Made by a program: the position numbers and the translations under genes | The notes under the pieces: model-generated | What the model was told of the DNA's origin: nothing | The model's database searches: none | What the model saw: only the letters and a program-made list of their open reading frames with translations | In this document: positions 34,592 through 43,646 of the stretch, piece by piece | Position numbering within the stretch: the stretch's first letter is position 1 | Layout of the letters: every line of letters starts with the position of its first letter | Origin: Streptomyces rapamycinicus NRRL 5491 | Lineage (GTDB): Bacteria; Actinomycetota; Actinomycetes; Streptomycetales; Streptomycetaceae | Assembly: GCF_024298965.1 (NCBI RefSeq) | Contig: NZ_CP085193.1 | Coordinates: 10,106,001-10,170,000, forward strand | DNA length: 64,000 bases | Direction of reading: 5' to 3'

Positions 34592-35887
34592 TTGAGTGAA
34601 GAGACCGAAGTAGTCGTCGTCGGGGCGGGCCAGGCGGGCGTGGCGATGAGCGAGCACCTGGGGGCCCACGGTGTGCCGCACATCGTGCTGGAGCGGCACC
34701 GTATCGCCGAGCGGTGGCGGTCGGAGCGGTGGGATTCCCTGGTGGCGAACGGGCCCGCGTGGCACGACCGGTTTCCGGGGCTGGAGTTCTCCGACGTCGA
34801 CCCCGGCGTCCACCCCGGCGCCTTCGCCTCGAAGGACCAGATCGCGGACTACTTCGTCACGTACGCCGAGAAGATCGGTGCCCCGATCCGGTGTGGTGTC
34901 GAGGTGACCTCGGTGCGCAAGCCCCCCGGTCGGCCCGGCTTCCGGGTCGAGACCTCGGAGGGCCCCATCGACGCGCGCTTCGTCGTGGCCGCGACCGGGC
35001 CGTTCCAGCGGCCCGTGATCCCGCCCGTCGTCCCGGACGGCGCCGTTCCCGTGCAGCTCCACTCCAGCGCGTACCGCAATCCGGAGCAGCTTCCCGAGGG
35101 CGCGGTCCTCGTGGTCGGGGCCGGGTCCTCGGGGGTGCAGATCGCCGACGAGCTGCGCCGGTCCGGCCGCAGGGTCCTCCTCTCCGTCGGCCCGCACGAC
35201 CGTCCCGCCCGCGAGTACCGCGGACGTGACTTCTGCTGGTGGCTCGGTGTGCTCGGGCGCTGGGACGCGGAGACGCCTCCCCAGGGCGCCGAACACGTCA
35301 CCATCGCGGTCAGCGGCGCCCGCGGCGGCCACACCGTGGACTTCCGCGCCCTGGCCGCCGACGGCATCGAGCTCGTCGGCCTGACCGCGTCCTACGACGG
35401 CGGCGTGCTGCGCTTCGCGCCGGATCTCGCCACGAACATCGCGCTCGGCGACGCCAAGTACCTCGAACTCCTCCGGGCGGCCGACGAGTACGTCGAGCGC
35501 AATGGGCTCGACCTCCCCGAGGAGCCGGCCGCCCACGTCCTCGGGCCGGACCCGGCAGGTGTGGCCGACCCCCGGCTGGAGCTCGACCTGGCCGGGGCCG
35601 GGGTCACCTCGATCGTCTGGGCGACGGGCTTCGCCACCGACTACAGCTGGCTCGAGGTCGACGCGTTCGACGAGCACGGCAGGCCGGACCAGCGGCGCGG
35701 CGTGTCGTCCGAGCCCGGCGTCTACTTCCTGGGCCTGCCCTGGCTGTCCCGCCGCGGATCGAGCTTCATCTGGGGCGTCTGGCACGACGCCCGATACGTC
35801 GCCGACCACATCACGACCCAGCGGGGCTACCTCGCGTACGGCACCGGCGACCGGCCCGGCGCCACGCCGGCCGCCTGGAAGAACTGA
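34592..35887 (+). CDS. Flavin-containing monooxygenase (FMO/NMO-like)
   Basis: 431 residues starting at TTG 34592 (GGAGG 9 nt upstream). Two Rossmann motifs, VVVGAGQAGVAMSEHLG for FAD and VLVVGAGSSGVQIADELRR for NADPH, flank the FMO signature QLHSSAYRNP. The C-terminal ATGFATDYSW is the usual FMO closing element. It should insert oxygen into a soft nucleophile (N or S) or a ketone. It heads an operon with RidA-like, DUF1028, M20 and MFS genes, suggesting the first oxidation step in breakdown of a nitrogen compound. Confidence 0.88.
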   Translation: MSEETEVVVVGAGQAGVAMSEHLGAHGVPHIVLERHRIAERWRSERWDSLVANGPAWHDRFPGLEFSDVDPGVHPGAFASKDQIADYFVTYAEKIGAPIRCGVEVTSVRKPPGRPGFRVETSEGPIDARFVVAATGPFQRPVIPPVVPDGAVPVQLHSSAYRNPEQLPEGAVLVVGAGSSGVQIADELRRSGRRVLLSVGPHDRPAREYRGRDFCWWLGVLGRWDAETPPQGAEHVTIAVSGARGGHTVDFRALAADGIELVGLTASYDGGVLRFAPDLATNIALGDAKYLELLRAADEYVERNGLDLPEEPAAHVLGPDPAGVADPRLELDLAGAGVTSIVWATGFATDYSWLEVDAFDEHGRPDQRRGVSSEPGVYFLGLPWLSRRGSSFIWGVWHDARYVADHITTQRGYLAYGTGDRPGATPAAWKN

Positions 35888-35897
35888 GGAGCAGATG

Positions 35898-36377
35898 ATG
35901 ACATCCACGAGCGAGGGCCGCCGGGCGAAGGCCGCCAAGGCCCCGATCGTCGCCGGCGGGCACACCCGGATCCGCCCGTTCAACACCCGCGACACCTATC
36001 CCGAGCAGAACCTCGACAACGACCTCTGTCAGGCCGTCGTCGCCGGTAACACCGTGTACGTACGGGGCCAGATCGGCCAGAACCTCGATACCAGCGAGTC
36101 CGTGGGCATCGGTGACGCCGAGGCGCAGGCCGAACAGGCCATGGCGAACATCAGGACGCTGCTCGAAGAGGCGGGCAGCCGGATGGAGCACCTGGTCAAG
36201 CTGACCATCTATCTGATCGACCCGCGCTACCGCGAGGCGGTGTACCGCACCGTGGGCCGCTGGACCAAGGGCGTCCACCCGATCTCCACCGGCCTGGTGG
36301 TGTCGGCCCTGGCCCGTCCGGAGTGGCTGTGCGAGATCGACGCCGTCGCCGTGCTCCCCGAGGAGGAGCAGGCATGA
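35898..36377 (+). CDS. RidA/YjgF-family protein
   Basis: 159 residues. The Rid core is clear: VVAGNTVYVRGQIGQNLD, the GDAEAQAEQAMANIRTLLEE helix and KLTIYLIDPRYREAVYR. Many Rid proteins deaminate reactive imines or enamines; whether this one has the key Arg is uncertain, as the C-terminal motif here reads SALARPEWLCEIDAVAV, where Arg-Pro sits at the active-site position. I chose the second of two adjacent ATGs because the spacing to GAGGAG is better. Its stop overlaps the next start by ATGA. Confidence 0.85.
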   Translation: MTSTSEGRRAKAAKAPIVAGGHTRIRPFNTRDTYPEQNLDNDLCQAVVAGNTVYVRGQIGQNLDTSESVGIGDAEAQAEQAMANIRTLLEEAGSRMEHLVKLTIYLIDPRYREAVYRTVGRWTKGVHPISTGLVVSALARPEWLCEIDAVAVLPEEEQA

Positions 36378-37048
36378 CGTTCTCCCTGGTGGTCCGCGAC
36401 GGCGAGCGGTTCGGCATCGTGGCCAGCTCGTCCAGTCCGGCGGTCGCCGCCCGGGTCGCCCATCTGCGGCCCGGGGTCGGCGCGGCGGCTTCGCAGAACG
36501 TCACCGACCCCACGCTCGGCACAAGCCTGTTGGAGGAACTGGCGGACCACGGCGACGCGGAACGCGCGCTGGCCGCGGTCACCGGCGCGGCGCGCAACGC
36601 GAAGTCCATCGCCTACCGTCAGCTGACCGTGGTGGGCCGCTCCGGGCCCGGGTCCGCCTACAGCGGTTCGCACACCCTGGGCACGTACGCCTCGGCCACC
36701 GCCGAGGGCGCGGTGGCGGCCGGCAACATGCTGTGCGGCGAGCACATCCCCGGCGTGCTCCTCGACGCGTACTCCGCCGCTCCGGGGGAGCTGGAGGAGC
36801 GACTGGTCAGCGCCCTGAAGGCGGCCGTCGCGGCCGGTGGCGAGGAGGGGCCGGTGCACTCCGCGGGCCTCGCGGTCGTCGCGGACGTGGACTGGCGGGT
36901 GACCGATCTGCGCGTGGACTGGGCCGACGACCCGGTCGACCGGCTCGCCGAACTCCTCGCCGTCTGGCTGCCGCAGCGGGACGACTACGTGCGCCGTGGA
37001 CTCGATCCCGCCTCCGCCCCCTCCTACGGCGTACCGGGCGATCGGTGA
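36374..37048 (+). CDS. DUF1028 family protein (Ntn-hydrolase-like)
   Basis: 224 residues. Begins TFSLVVRDGERFGIVASSSSPAV and continues VGAAASQNVTDPTLG, both typical of DUF1028, whose fold is thought to be related to Ntn hydrolases. A GNMLCGEHIPGVLLDAY segment follows. Enzymatic activity is not established for most members. Both ends overlap neighbours (ATGA with RidA-like, TGATG with M20), so it is part of one tightly coupled pathway, perhaps as an amide hydrolase. Confidence 0.82.
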   Translation: MTFSLVVRDGERFGIVASSSSPAVAARVAHLRPGVGAAASQNVTDPTLGTSLLEELADHGDAERALAAVTGAARNAKSIAYRQLTVVGRSGPGSAYSGSHTLGTYASATAEGAVAAGNMLCGEHIPGVLLDAYSAAPGELEERLVSALKAAVAAGGEEGPVHSAGLAVVADVDWRVTDLRVDWADDPVDRLAELLAVWLPQRDDYVRRGLDPASAPSYGVPGDR

Positions 37049-38208
37049 TGGAGACGATGGGGACGCCGGGGCCGCTCAAGGAGGCCGTCCGGCACGAGGT
37101 CGACCGGCACGCCGAGGAGCTGATCCGGCTGTCCGAGCGGCTGCACGCCGACCCGGAGACCGCCTGGGAGGAGCACCGGGCGGCGGCCGCCGTACCCGAG
37201 CCGCTGGACCGCGCCGGATTCGACGTCACCTCCTCCTACCTGGGCCTGGACACCGCCTTCCGCGCCCGGTTCGGCAGCGGGCCGGTCCGGATCGCGCTGT
37301 GCGCCGAGTACGACGCGCTGCCCGGCCTCGGCCACGCGTGCGGGCACAATCTCATCGCGGCGAGCTCGGTCGGCGCCGCACTGGGGCTGGCCGCCGTCGC
37401 CGACGACGCGGGCCTCACCGTCGAGGTCTACGGCACCCCGGCGGAGGAGGGCGGCGGCGGCAAGATCGAGATGCTCGACCGGGGCGCCTTCGCCGGGGTG
37501 GACCTGGCGATGATGGCGCATCCGGCGCCGGTCGACGTCGCCGAGGCCCGTCCGTTCGCGGTCAGCCACTCCAGGGTCTCCTACACCGGCAGATCCGCGC
37601 ACGCCGCGGCCTACCCCGAGGCCGGGATCAACGCGGCCGACGCCTTCACCGTGGCCCAGGTCGCCATCGGGCTGCTCCGCCAGCAACTGCCGTCCTCCGC
37701 CCGGGTGCACGGTGTGGTGACCCACGCCGGGGACGCCCCGAACGCCATCCCGGAGCGGACCACCGGCCGCTGGTACGTCAGGGCGGAGACCCTCGCCGAA
37801 CTGGCCCGGCTCGAACCACGGGTCATGCGGGCCTTCGAGGCGGGCGCCCTCGCCACCGGGTGCGAGCTGGAGACCGAGCCGGAGAGCAAGCCGTACGCGG
37901 AGTTCCGTAACGACGAGACCGCCCTCGGCCACTACCGCGCGAACGCCCTCGCCCTGGGGCGGGAGTTCGCACCGCCCGGGCAGGCCGCCCGGATGAACCG
38001 CGCCTCCACCGACATGGGCAACGTCTCGCAGATGGTGCCCGCCATCCACCCCTACATCGGCATCGGCTCGCTGCCCGCCACCAACCACCAGCACGAGTTC
38101 GCCGCGTTCTGCGTGGGCGGGACGGCCCAGCGGGCGCTGCTCGACGGGGCGACGGCGCTGGCCTGGACCGGTGTGGACCGGAGCCCGGCCCGATACGCGA
38201 GCCACTGA
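37048..38208 (+). CDS. M20 family amidohydrolase (M20D, AbgB/aminoacylase-like)
   Basis: 386 residues. Metal-site motifs in order: ALCAEYDALPGLGHACGHN with the M20D-type Cys-Gly-His, the catalytic GTPAEEGGGG, and a late His in ATNHQHEFAAF. The dimerisation domain begins RVSYTGRSAHAAAYPEAG. Members cleave N-acyl or N-aminobenzoyl amino acids in the cytoplasm. ATG 37048 overlaps the DUF1028 stop. In this operon it would release an amino acid or acyl group from the oxidised substrate. Confidence 0.88.
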   Translation: METMGTPGPLKEAVRHEVDRHAEELIRLSERLHADPETAWEEHRAAAAVPEPLDRAGFDVTSSYLGLDTAFRARFGSGPVRIALCAEYDALPGLGHACGHNLIAASSVGAALGLAAVADDAGLTVEVYGTPAEEGGGGKIEMLDRGAFAGVDLAMMAHPAPVDVAEARPFAVSHSRVSYTGRSAHAAAYPEAGINAADAFTVAQVAIGLLRQQLPSSARVHGVVTHAGDAPNAIPERTTGRWYVRAETLAELARLEPRVMRAFEAGALATGCELETEPESKPYAEFRNDETALGHYRANALALGREFAPPGQAARMNRASTDMGNVSQMVPAIHPYIGIGSLPATNHQHEFAAFCVGGTAQRALLDGATALAWTGVDRSPARYASH

Positions 38209-38266
38209 CCGAGGCGGCACCCGCTCAACTCCGTCTTCTTCCACCCCATCCCCAAGGAGGCGCGCA

Positions 38267-39619
38267 ATGCCCACCACTCACACCGACGTCACCACGACCG
38301 AGGTCGAGGTGGCCACCGACGCCGTCGCACTGCGCAGAAGCGTTGCCGCGGGAGCCGTCGGCGTGTTCGTGCACTGGTTCGACTGGGCCGCCTACGCGTA
38401 TCTCGCCGGTACCGTCGCGACCGTGTTCTTCCCGGACGAGAACAGCACCACCGGACTGCTCGCCGTGTTCGGCGTGTTCGCCGTGTCCTTCGGCGTCCGG
38501 CCCATCGGTGCCATGGTGTTCGGGCCGCTCGGCGACCGGATCGGCCGCAAGCGCACGCTGTCGCTGGTCATCTTCATGATGTCCGGCGCGACCCTGACCA
38601 TCGGTCTGCTGCCCGGCTACGCCGCGATCGGGGTCGGTGCCCCGGTGCTCCTGGTGATCCTGCGCCTGATCCAGGGATTCGCGGCGGGCGGCGAGTTCGG
38701 CAGCGCGGCGAGCTTCCTCGCCGAGAGCGCCCCCCGGCGCCGTCGCGGATTCGGGGTGAGCTGGCTGGAGGTCGGCTCCCTGCTGGGCTTCCTCGCCGGT
38801 TCGTGCGTCTATCTGCTGCTGTCGACCGGGCTCGACGAGGCCCAGCTGACCTCCTGGGGCTGGCGCGTCCCCTTCCTCATCTCCGCGCCGCTCGGCGTCA
38901 TCGGCTTCATCATCCGCAACAAGATCGAGGACACCCCCGAGTACCGGACACTCGAGGCCAACGACACCGTGCCGCGCACCCCCGTACGGGAGCTGCTCCG
39001 CCACCACAAGCGGCAGTTGCTCCAGGCGGCGGGCCTGATGGCGGCCATGCACGTGCCCTTCTACGCGGTGCTGACGTACCTGGTCACCTACGAGACCGAC
39101 CACCTGGGGCACTCGGCCGGCAGCGCCGCCCTGCTGTCCACGGCGATCTCGCTGCTGGGGCTGGTGCTGGTCCCGGTGTTCGGGCTGCTGTCCGACCGCG
39201 TGGGACGCAAACCGGTCTTCGTCGGCGCCACCACGGCCCTCCTGGTCGCCGCCACCCCCGCGTTCCTCCTCATGCGGACCGGGCTCGCCGGGACCTGGGT
39301 CGCCGGGCTGCTGCTCGGCGTGATCCTCGCCGCGATCCTCGGCACCTACGCGGTGTGGTCGGCGGAGATCTTCCCCACCCGCACCCGCCAGAGCGGCCTG
39401 TCCATCGCCTACAACCTCACCGCCGCCCTGTTCGCGGGCACGGTGCCGTACCTGATGACCGTGCTCATCTCCGCGACCGGCTCCACCCTGCTGCCCGGCC
39501 CCTACCTGATGGTGTTCGCCGCCGGCGGTCTCATCGCCGCCCTGTCCCTGAAGGAGACCACCGGATCCGCCCTGCTGCGCCCCGAGGACGTCGCCGACGC
39601 GCCCCCTGAGCGCCCATAG
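38267..39619 (+). CDS. MFS transporter (metabolite:H+ symporter type)
   Basis: 450 residues, 12 predicted membrane helices. MHS-type landmarks include VFVHWFDWAAYAYLAGTV, GPLGDRIGRKRTLS between helices 2 and 3, RLIQGFAAGGEFGSAASFLAE and the central LSDRVGRKPVF loop. These proteins import carboxylates, betaines or aromatic acids. AAGGAGG 6 nt before the ATG. As the last gene of the FMO operon it is likely the uptake system for the substrate. Confidence 0.9.
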   Translation: MPTTHTDVTTTEVEVATDAVALRRSVAAGAVGVFVHWFDWAAYAYLAGTVATVFFPDENSTTGLLAVFGVFAVSFGVRPIGAMVFGPLGDRIGRKRTLSLVIFMMSGATLTIGLLPGYAAIGVGAPVLLVILRLIQGFAAGGEFGSAASFLAESAPRRRRGFGVSWLEVGSLLGFLAGSCVYLLLSTGLDEAQLTSWGWRVPFLISAPLGVIGFIIRNKIEDTPEYRTLEANDTVPRTPVRELLRHHKRQLLQAAGLMAAMHVPFYAVLTYLVTYETDHLGHSAGSAALLSTAISLLGLVLVPVFGLLSDRVGRKPVFVGATTALLVAATPAFLLMRTGLAGTWVAGLLLGVILAAILGTYAVWSAEIFPTRTRQSGLSIAYNLTAALFAGTVPYLMTVLISATGSTLLPGPYLMVFAAGGLIAALSLKETTGSALLRPEDVADAPPERP

Positions 39620-39703
39620 GCACCGCCGCACAGGGCCGGCACCCGCCGCCGCATTAGGGTCGGCACCGGCAAAGACACCGATCACCAGGCGCGAGGGTCA
39701 CGC

Positions 39704-40627
39704 ATGACGTCACCGGTGGGTTTCACCCTCCTGCAACTCCGCTACTTCCTCGAGGCCGCCGAGCGCGGCTCGATGACGGAGGCGTCGGGGGCGCTGCACA
39801 TCGCGCAGTCCGCCGTGTCCGCGGCCATCCACAACCTGGAGCGCGATCTGCGGGTGCAGCTGTTCATCCGCCGCAGGGGCCGGGGACTGACCCTGACGCC
39901 CGCGGGGGAGCGGCTTCAGAGCCACGCGCGGGAGCTGCTGGCCCGTGCGCGTGAGGTCGAGCGGGAGGCCCGGGGAGACGGCGAGACGATCTCCGGGCCG
40001 GTGGCCGTCGGCTGCTTCGTGACGCTGGCCCCGTACTATCTGCCGCCCCTGTTCAGCGAATGCACCCGCCGCTACCCGGGCATCGAGATCGACGTGATGG
40101 AGGCGGAGACCGATCAGCTCGTCCAGGCCCTGGGCGCGGGGCGCATCGACTTCGCCCTCACCTACGGCCTGGGTCTGTCGGCCGAGCCGGACCTGCGCGG
40201 CGAGACGATCGCGCGGGCCCCGGCCTACGTCATCGTCCCGGCCGATCATCCGCTGGCCCGGCAGGGCGCCGTGGAGCTGGCCGAACTGTCCGCGGAACCC
40301 CTCGTCCTGCTCGACCTGCCGCACAGCCGCGACTACTTCCGCTCGCTGGTGGCCGCCACCGGCACCGCGCCCGATGTCCGCTACCGCACCCGGAGCTACG
40401 AAACGGTGCGCTCCCTGGTGGCCCGGGGGCTCGGATACTCCGTACTGAACCAGCGGCCGGCGACCAGCCAGACCTACGGCGGCGGCGAGATCGCGGAACT
40501 GGAACTGCGGGACGGAAGCCCCCCGCTCGAAGTCAAGATCGCCTCGGTGCGGGGCATGACCCAGACCGCCCGCGCCCAGGCCGTGATGGGACTGCTGCGG
40601 GAGGTCGCCGCCCGCACGATTCCGTGA
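39704..40627 (+). CDS. LysR-family transcriptional regulator
   Basis: 307 residues. N-terminal wHTH LRYFLEAAERGSMTEASGAL with HIAQSAVSAAIHNLERDL; C-terminal co-inducer domain resembles regulators of aromatic or carboxylate catabolism (GPVAVGCFVTLAPYYLPPL). It lies 84 nt after the MFS gene, same strand, and may be cotranscribed or separately expressed. The T-N11-A boxes before the monooxygenase gene are its likely targets. Confidence 0.9.
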   Translation: MTSPVGFTLLQLRYFLEAAERGSMTEASGALHIAQSAVSAAIHNLERDLRVQLFIRRRGRGLTLTPAGERLQSHARELLARAREVEREARGDGETISGPVAVGCFVTLAPYYLPPLFSECTRRYPGIEIDVMEAETDQLVQALGAGRIDFALTYGLGLSAEPDLRGETIARAPAYVIVPADHPLARQGAVELAELSAEPLVLLDLPHSRDYFRSLVAATGTAPDVRYRTRSYETVRSLVARGLGYSVLNQRPATSQTYGGGEIAELELRDGSPPLEVKIASVRGMTQTARAQAVMGLLREVAARTIP

Positions 40628-40640
40628 CGGACGGTGGGCG

Positions 40641-42767
40641 TCAGGCCGACATCCCGCGGCGTTCCCCGTGGGAGGCCGCCGGGCCGCCGTCGTCGGCGCG
40701 TGTCCGGGCCATGAGGAGGGCGATGTCGTCCTCCGGGGGAGCGTCCGTGGTCATCCTCGCGATGACGCGGGCGCACAGGTCCTCGAGGTTCGCCGAGGGG
40801 CGTTGCAGCGCGGTGAGCAGCCGGTCAAGACCGGCGTCGATGTCGCCGTGCCGGGTTTCCACCAGTCCGTCGGTGAAGAAGGCGAGCAGGCTCCCCTCGG
40901 AGAGCTCCAGGTCGACGGATTCGTAAGCTCCGGTGCCGATTCCGAGCGGCGGGCCCACCGGTGTGTCGGCGATCCCGGCGTGGCCGTCGGGGGCCACCAG
41001 CATCGGTGGCGGATGCCCGGCGCGGGCCAGGGTGCAGAGGCGGGTGGCCGGGTCGTAGACGGCGTAGAGGCAGGTGCCGCCGGTGACCGACGAGTACTCC
41101 GGGGACCAGGTGCCCGTCTCGGCGAGCCGGGCGGTGACCTTGTCCAGGTGGTCGAGCAGTTCCGCGGGGTGCTGGTCGAGGGCGGCGAGGGTGTGGACCG
41201 CGGTGCGCATCCTGCCCATGGCGGCCGCCGCGTTGATGCCATGGCCGATGACATCGCCGATGACCAGGGCGATCCGGTCGCCCGGCAGCTCGATGGCGTC
41301 CATCCAGTCCCCGCCCACCCCTTCGTGCCGGTCCGACGGCAGATAGCGGCCGGCCAGGTCCACCGCGGCGCCGCCCGAAAGCTCCTGCGGCAGGAGACTG
41401 CGCTGCAGGGCGAGGGCGGCGCACCGCTCCCGTGTGTAACGGCGGGCGTTGTCCAGGCTCAGCGCCGCCTGGACGCAGAGTTCCTCGGCCAGCAGCAGAT
41501 CGTCCTGGGAGAAGGGCACGGCGTTGTCGGTCCGCGTGAACACGGCGATGCCGAGGATGGTGCCGCGGGCCCTGAGCGGGATCATCATCACCGAGTGCAT
41601 ACCGGTGTCATGGATGAGCTGTCTGCGCCGGGGGTCACGGTCGAGCCAGGTCCCCGGGCCGGTCTTCATGGCCGGTTCGAAGTAGGACTGGTCCGCGTAC
41701 AGCGCGGTGAGGAACGGCGATCCGGGCGGTACGTACACCACATCCCCCACCAGGAAGGCGGCCTCCGGCATACCGCCGTGGATGGAGGACTGCCCCGCGC
41801 GGCGGAAGACGGGGATACCGGAGGGGGCCTCGGACATCCGCTTCAGCGGCTCCCCGCCCAGCGGGACGGCATCGGCCAGATCCACCGTGACGTAGTCGGC
41901 GAGGGCGGGGACGGCGGTGTCCGCGAGTTCCTGCGCGGTCGTCATCACATCGAGCGTGGTGCCGATCTGGTTGGCCGCCCTGCCGAGCAGCGCGAGCCGC
42001 TCGCGCTCCCCGCTCTTGGTGATCAACGAGACGGTGCACACCCCCAGCGGGCCACCGCCCTTGGGGGCGAGGGGAAAGACGGAGGAGGAGAAGACGACCT
42101 CCCGGCCGTGCTCCGGCGACACCCAGCGCAGCACATGGTCGCCGACCGGCTTCCGCGAGGTCAGCACCCGCCGTATCACCGGCTCGATGGTGGTCCGGTC
42201 GAAACCGCGCACGGAGCGCCGCGTGGACCGGGTGGGCGGGTCCACCTCGGAGCGGCCCACGATCTCCCGGCAGGCCCGGTTCGACCACAGCAGCCGGGTG
42301 CGCGTGTCCCACACGGCCACGGCCAGCGGCGACCGGTCCAGAAGCGCCGCTTCGGCGTCGGCGGTCCGCACTCCGTCCGGCGCCCCCGTGACGGCGACGA
42401 ACCAGCAGCTCTCACCGTCTCCGCCGGTCAGCGCGATGGTCTCCACCGTGAGACGGAAACGCTCGCCGTCCCGGTGTCTGACCTTCACGACGGCGTTGGC
42501 GGCCCGCCGACCGCCATGCTTCCCCATGTCCCCCGGGGCCGAGGACCACCGCACCGCTTCGACCGGGATCTCCAGCAGGTCCCGAACCGGCAGCCCCACG
42601 ACGTCCTCCGCGTGGTGCCCGAGCAGCCGTCGGCAGCCCTCTCCCCACGCCACGATGGTGCCGTCGGAGCCCAGGAGAGCGAGGGCCGGAGCGGGTGCCT
42701 CGGGCACGTCCGCGAAGCCGGCCGGCATCCGCTTCGCCTCGGAATCGGCCCCGGCTCTACGCGCCAT
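40641..42767 (-). CDS. PAS-PAS-GAF-SpoIIE (PP2C-type) phosphatase
   Basis: 708 residues from the ATG at 42765-42767 (GGAGGG 7 nt upstream; the frame is open to 42920). Two PAS domains (about 20-130 and 140-260) and a GAF domain (about 270-450) precede a SpoIIE/RsbU-like PP2C domain starting LQRSLLPQELSGG, with metal-binding Asp residues in GGDWMDAI, IGDVIGHGINA and DIALLMAR. Such enzymes dephosphorylate anti-anti-sigma factors in partner-switching control. The anti-sigma kinase domain found in some homologues is absent. Signal and target are unknown. Confidence 0.88.
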   Translation of the reverse strand: MARRAGADSEAKRMPAGFADVPEAPAPALALLGSDGTIVAWGEGCRRLLGHHAEDVVGLPVRDLLEIPVEAVRWSSAPGDMGKHGGRRAANAVVKVRHRDGERFRLTVETIALTGGDGESCWFVAVTGAPDGVRTADAEAALLDRSPLAVAVWDTRTRLLWSNRACREIVGRSEVDPPTRSTRRSVRGFDRTTIEPVIRRVLTSRKPVGDHVLRWVSPEHGREVVFSSSVFPLAPKGGGPLGVCTVSLITKSGERERLALLGRAANQIGTTLDVMTTAQELADTAVPALADYVTVDLADAVPLGGEPLKRMSEAPSGIPVFRRAGQSSIHGGMPEAAFLVGDVVYVPPGSPFLTALYADQSYFEPAMKTGPGTWLDRDPRRRQLIHDTGMHSVMMIPLRARGTILGIAVFTRTDNAVPFSQDDLLLAEELCVQAALSLDNARRYTRERCAALALQRSLLPQELSGGAAVDLAGRYLPSDRHEGVGGDWMDAIELPGDRIALVIGDVIGHGINAAAAMGRMRTAVHTLAALDQHPAELLDHLDKVTARLAETGTWSPEYSSVTGGTCLYAVYDPATRLCTLARAGHPPPMLVAPDGHAGIADTPVGPPLGIGTGAYESVDLELSEGSLLAFFTDGLVETRHGDIDAGLDRLLTALQRPSANLEDLCARVIARMTTDAPPEDDIALLMARTRADDGGPAASHGERRGMSA

Positions 42768-42944
42768 CCCGATACCCTCCGTAGCCACTGATATCGGTCG
42801 ATGCTCTGCCAAAAGGGTAACGCGCCCGGACCGCGGTCGGGGCTTCGCCGATCGGAGTGCCCGGCCACCGATGAGTTCGACGACCGAGCGGGGTCTACAC
42901 GTGCGTATCGCACGCCCCACACATGATCAGGAAGGGACCCTGGC

Positions 42945-43631
42945 ATGACCACCAACGCACTGCCGTCCGTCGTGGACGCCGACACCTGGCGGCGTGAGCT
43001 CGAAGCGCTGCGTGTCCGGGAGAAGGCCGCGACCCGGGAACTCGACGCGATCGCCGCGCAGCGCCGCCGCCTGCCGATGGTCGAGATGCCCGACTACACC
43101 CTCGAGGGCGAGGACGGGCCGGTCCGGCTGGTGGACCTCTTCGACGGCAGGAAGCAGCTGATCGTCTACAACCACATGTGGTTCCCCGGCGAGCGGTGGC
43201 AGTGCCCGGGCTGCACGGGGTTCACCTCGCAGTTCACCAGGCTGGAGTTCCTGGGCAACTACGATGCCCGGTTCGTCATCGTCACCCAGGGCCCGATCGA
43301 CGAGGCACTCGCCTACAAGCGGCGGGTCGGGAACACGATGGCCTGGTACTCCACGGCGAACAGCCCGTTCGGTACCGACGTCGGCGCCCCGCCCGGCGAC
43401 GGATTCGCCGTCAACGTGTTCCTGCGCGACGGCGACACCGTCTACCGCACCTGGCACACCAACGGCCGTGGCACCGAGCAGCTCAGCCACTCCTTCGCGC
43501 TGATCGACCTGTTGCCGTACGGGCGGCAGGAGGAGTGGCAGGACTCGCCCGACGGGTGGCCACAGCAGCCCACCTACAGCCGGTGGTCCGGCTCCGAGGA
43601 CATCGCCGCGCTCTACGGCCGGGACACGTGA
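42945..43631 (+). CDS. DUF899 (thioredoxin-like) family protein
   Basis: 228 residues of the DUF899 family, with LLVREKAATRELDAI-like start (here LRVREKAATRELDAIAAQRR), the metal or redox motif WQCPGCTGFTSQF, and the ending typical of this group (TYSRWSGSEDIAALYG). The fold is thioredoxin-like; enzymatic role is not settled. AGGAAGGG precedes the ATG. It is divergent from the SpoIIE phosphatase, so a shared promoter region (42768-42944) lies between. Confidence 0.88.
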   Translation: MTTNALPSVVDADTWRRELEALRVREKAATRELDAIAAQRRRLPMVEMPDYTLEGEDGPVRLVDLFDGRKQLIVYNHMWFPGERWQCPGCTGFTSQFTRLEFLGNYDARFVIVTQGPIDEALAYKRRVGNTMAWYSTANSPFGTDVGAPPGDGFAVNVFLRDGDTVYRTWHTNGRGTEQLSHSFALIDLLPYGRQEEWQDSPDGWPQQPTYSRWSGSEDIAALYGRDT

Positions 43632-43646
43632 GGGTGGCTGAAGATC

